From Mycobacterium ostraviense (GTDB lineage Bacteria; Actinomycetota; Actinomycetes; Mycobacteriales; Mycobacteriaceae), in the NCBI RefSeq assembly GCF_002705925.1, contig NZ_NKRE01000001.1:5091466-5155465 (forward strand): a stretch of 64,000 nt of DNA, written 5' to 3'. Below the pieces are notes generated by a model. It had not been told where the DNA came from. It saw only the letters and a program-made list of their open reading frames with translations, and made no database searches. Below, piece after piece: positions 63,279-64,000 of the stretch. Each line of letters begins with the position of its first letter. Within the stretch, counting starts at the first letter, position 1. The position numbers were made by a program, and so were the translations under genes.

Positions 63279-64000
63279 TTGGTGGCGGGATTGACCGCTT
63301 TGCACGGTATCGAGCTGGTCGTGCTGTTGAAGGCTGCAGGCATCACCGGGCGCATGGCCAAGGCGCACCCGGGCAACGGCGCGGGGCTATCGACCCTATC
63401 GGTGTTGGCGGCACTGGTGATGGTCGGATGGCAGGGCGTGCGGCTGGTCCGTGGGCAGCGGTCGTTGAACCCGACTGGACTGGCCGCGCAATCGGCGATA
63501 TTGATGACCTCGATCGCGGTGGCCACCCAGAACCTCGTCCCCGGGTTCATTGGGATCGCGCTGGCATGCGCGGTATTGGTGGGTTGGGGGCGACTCGCCA
63601 ACTCCCGTCGCGGCGGCGTCGAGCGCCACGCCGCGGTGCCGCCGCGGCCCACTGGGACCGCAGCACCGCAGCGAGCATTGCAGGCCGGACTGGGTGGTGT
63701 CGTGCTGGCGGTGGTGACGGCGCTGGTGGTGCTGGCCGCGCTCAGTGTGCGCAGCGGCATCATTTTCGGGTTGGCGATGCTGGCGATCATCTTCATTCCG
63801 CTGGAGCGGCTGTTCGCGTTGCACCCCCGTCGGGTGTTGCGGCGCGGGTGGCGAACCGACGTGGTGCACTATCTGGTCAACGGAACCGCGTTGCGGCTTG
63901 GGCTACTCGTCTCGGTGGTCGTGATCGGCGGAGTGCTGAGGATTTTCGTGCCCGCGCCGGTGCGCGCCTCGGTTTCGGCCAGTCCGGGCTGGGTGCAGGT
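63279..64000 (+). CDS. Sterol desaturase/fatty acid hydroxylase family protein, 5' part, cut by window end
   Basis: An open frame from at least TTG 63279 (GTG 63282 or 63321 also possible) to the window edge. It starts with membrane segments (LLVAGLTALHGIELVVLLKA, LSVLAALVMVGWQ, ILMTSIAVATQN, FIGIALACAVLVGWGRLA), a Pro/Arg linker, two more helices and then IPLERLFALHPRRVLRRGWR and DVVHYLVNGTALRLG, the start of sterol-desaturase domains, whose His clusters should lie beyond the window. The N-terminal 150-residue membrane part is extra compared with ordinary members. A run of seven G near 63215 makes the true start uncertain. Confidence 0.72.
   Translation, partial: MVAGLTALHGIELVVLLKAAGITGRMAKAHPGNGAGLSTLSVLAALVMVGWQGVRLVRGQRSLNPTGLAAQSAILMTSIAVATQNLVPGFIGIALACAVLVGWGRLANSRRGGVERHAAVPPRPTGTAAPQRALQAGLGGVVLAVVTALVVLAALSVRSGIIFGLAMLAIIFIPLERLFALHPRRVLRRGWRTDVVHYLVNGTALRLGLLVSVVVIGGVLRIFVPAPVRASVSASPGWVQ

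Noticed and set aside
1..64000. tRNA or rRNA genes
   Set aside because: I saw no cloverleaf with TTCGANNC-type loop and acceptor stem, and no rRNA-like conserved segments, in the intergenic regions I read. A tRNAscan run would settle it.

Overview
The window is high-GC DNA that reads as a slow-growing Mycobacterium. It has a PE_PGRS gene with the PE leader, a PPE relic, wax-ester/diacylglycerol acyltransferases, FadD ligases, a VapBC remnant, a LipM-type esterase, a Rv0584-like GH92 enzyme and the sirA-cysH-che1 sulfite-reduction operon. Several neighbours resemble the M. tuberculosis Rv2280-Rv2291 block (sseB, yjcE, lipM, a LysR gene, an FAD-linked oxidase), but here they are dispersed and interleaved with other genes. 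Assignments to families rest on motifs and recalled homologues; no database search was run.

Layout. 0-4.9 kb: small exported proteins, a broken nucleoside-phosphorylase-like gene, sseB, and a SnoaL/TetR divergent pair around a perfect palindrome. 5-13.5 kb: LemA plus M48 protease; an F420-type oxidoreductase divergent from a TetR-P450 pair; a DUF5685-like protein with an extraordinary Cys tail upstream of a Na+/H+ antiporter. 13.5-21.4 kb: a chagasin-like inhibitor; an exported hydrolase-like gene cut by an internally deleted IS3 element; DsbA-like, acyl-CoA dehydrogenase-like, tocopherol-cyclase-like, lipM and acyltransferase genes; a PPE relic. 22.4-26.6 kb: a PE_PGRS gene followed by transposase debris. 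26.6-33.9 kb: a hydrolase, then fprA-ferredoxin, a LysR regulator and sirA-cysH-che1, which together look like sulfite reduction with its own NADPH-to-ferredoxin electron supply. 34.4-41.8 kb: an IS3 element, broken genes (CMD, WS/DGAT, methyltransferase, VapB, VapC), an intact WS/DGAT and an epimerase. 42.1-42.6 kb: a small inverted-repeat-bounded relic. 42.7-48.5 kb: an aldehyde dehydrogenase and a four-domain fusion (FGGY kinase, 2-hydroxyacid dehydrogenase, SCP2, class II aldolase). 48.5-52.9 kb: a patch bounded by a duplicated segment, with an unrecognised gene and an EthD-like/SDR/epimerase cluster. 53-64 kb: a broken acyltransferase, FadD, threonine dehydratase, GH92, a broken AMP ligase, an FAD-linked oxidase and the start of a sterol-desaturase-like gene.

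Two features stand out. One is the fusion enzyme next to an ALDH. The other is the number of genes broken by one-base shifts, about a dozen in 64 kb and several in homopolymers, which means either real gene decay or uncorrected read errors. The IS3 insertion at 14.9 kb is fully reconstructable: removing it with one AAAG repeat restores an exact 413-residue reading frame.
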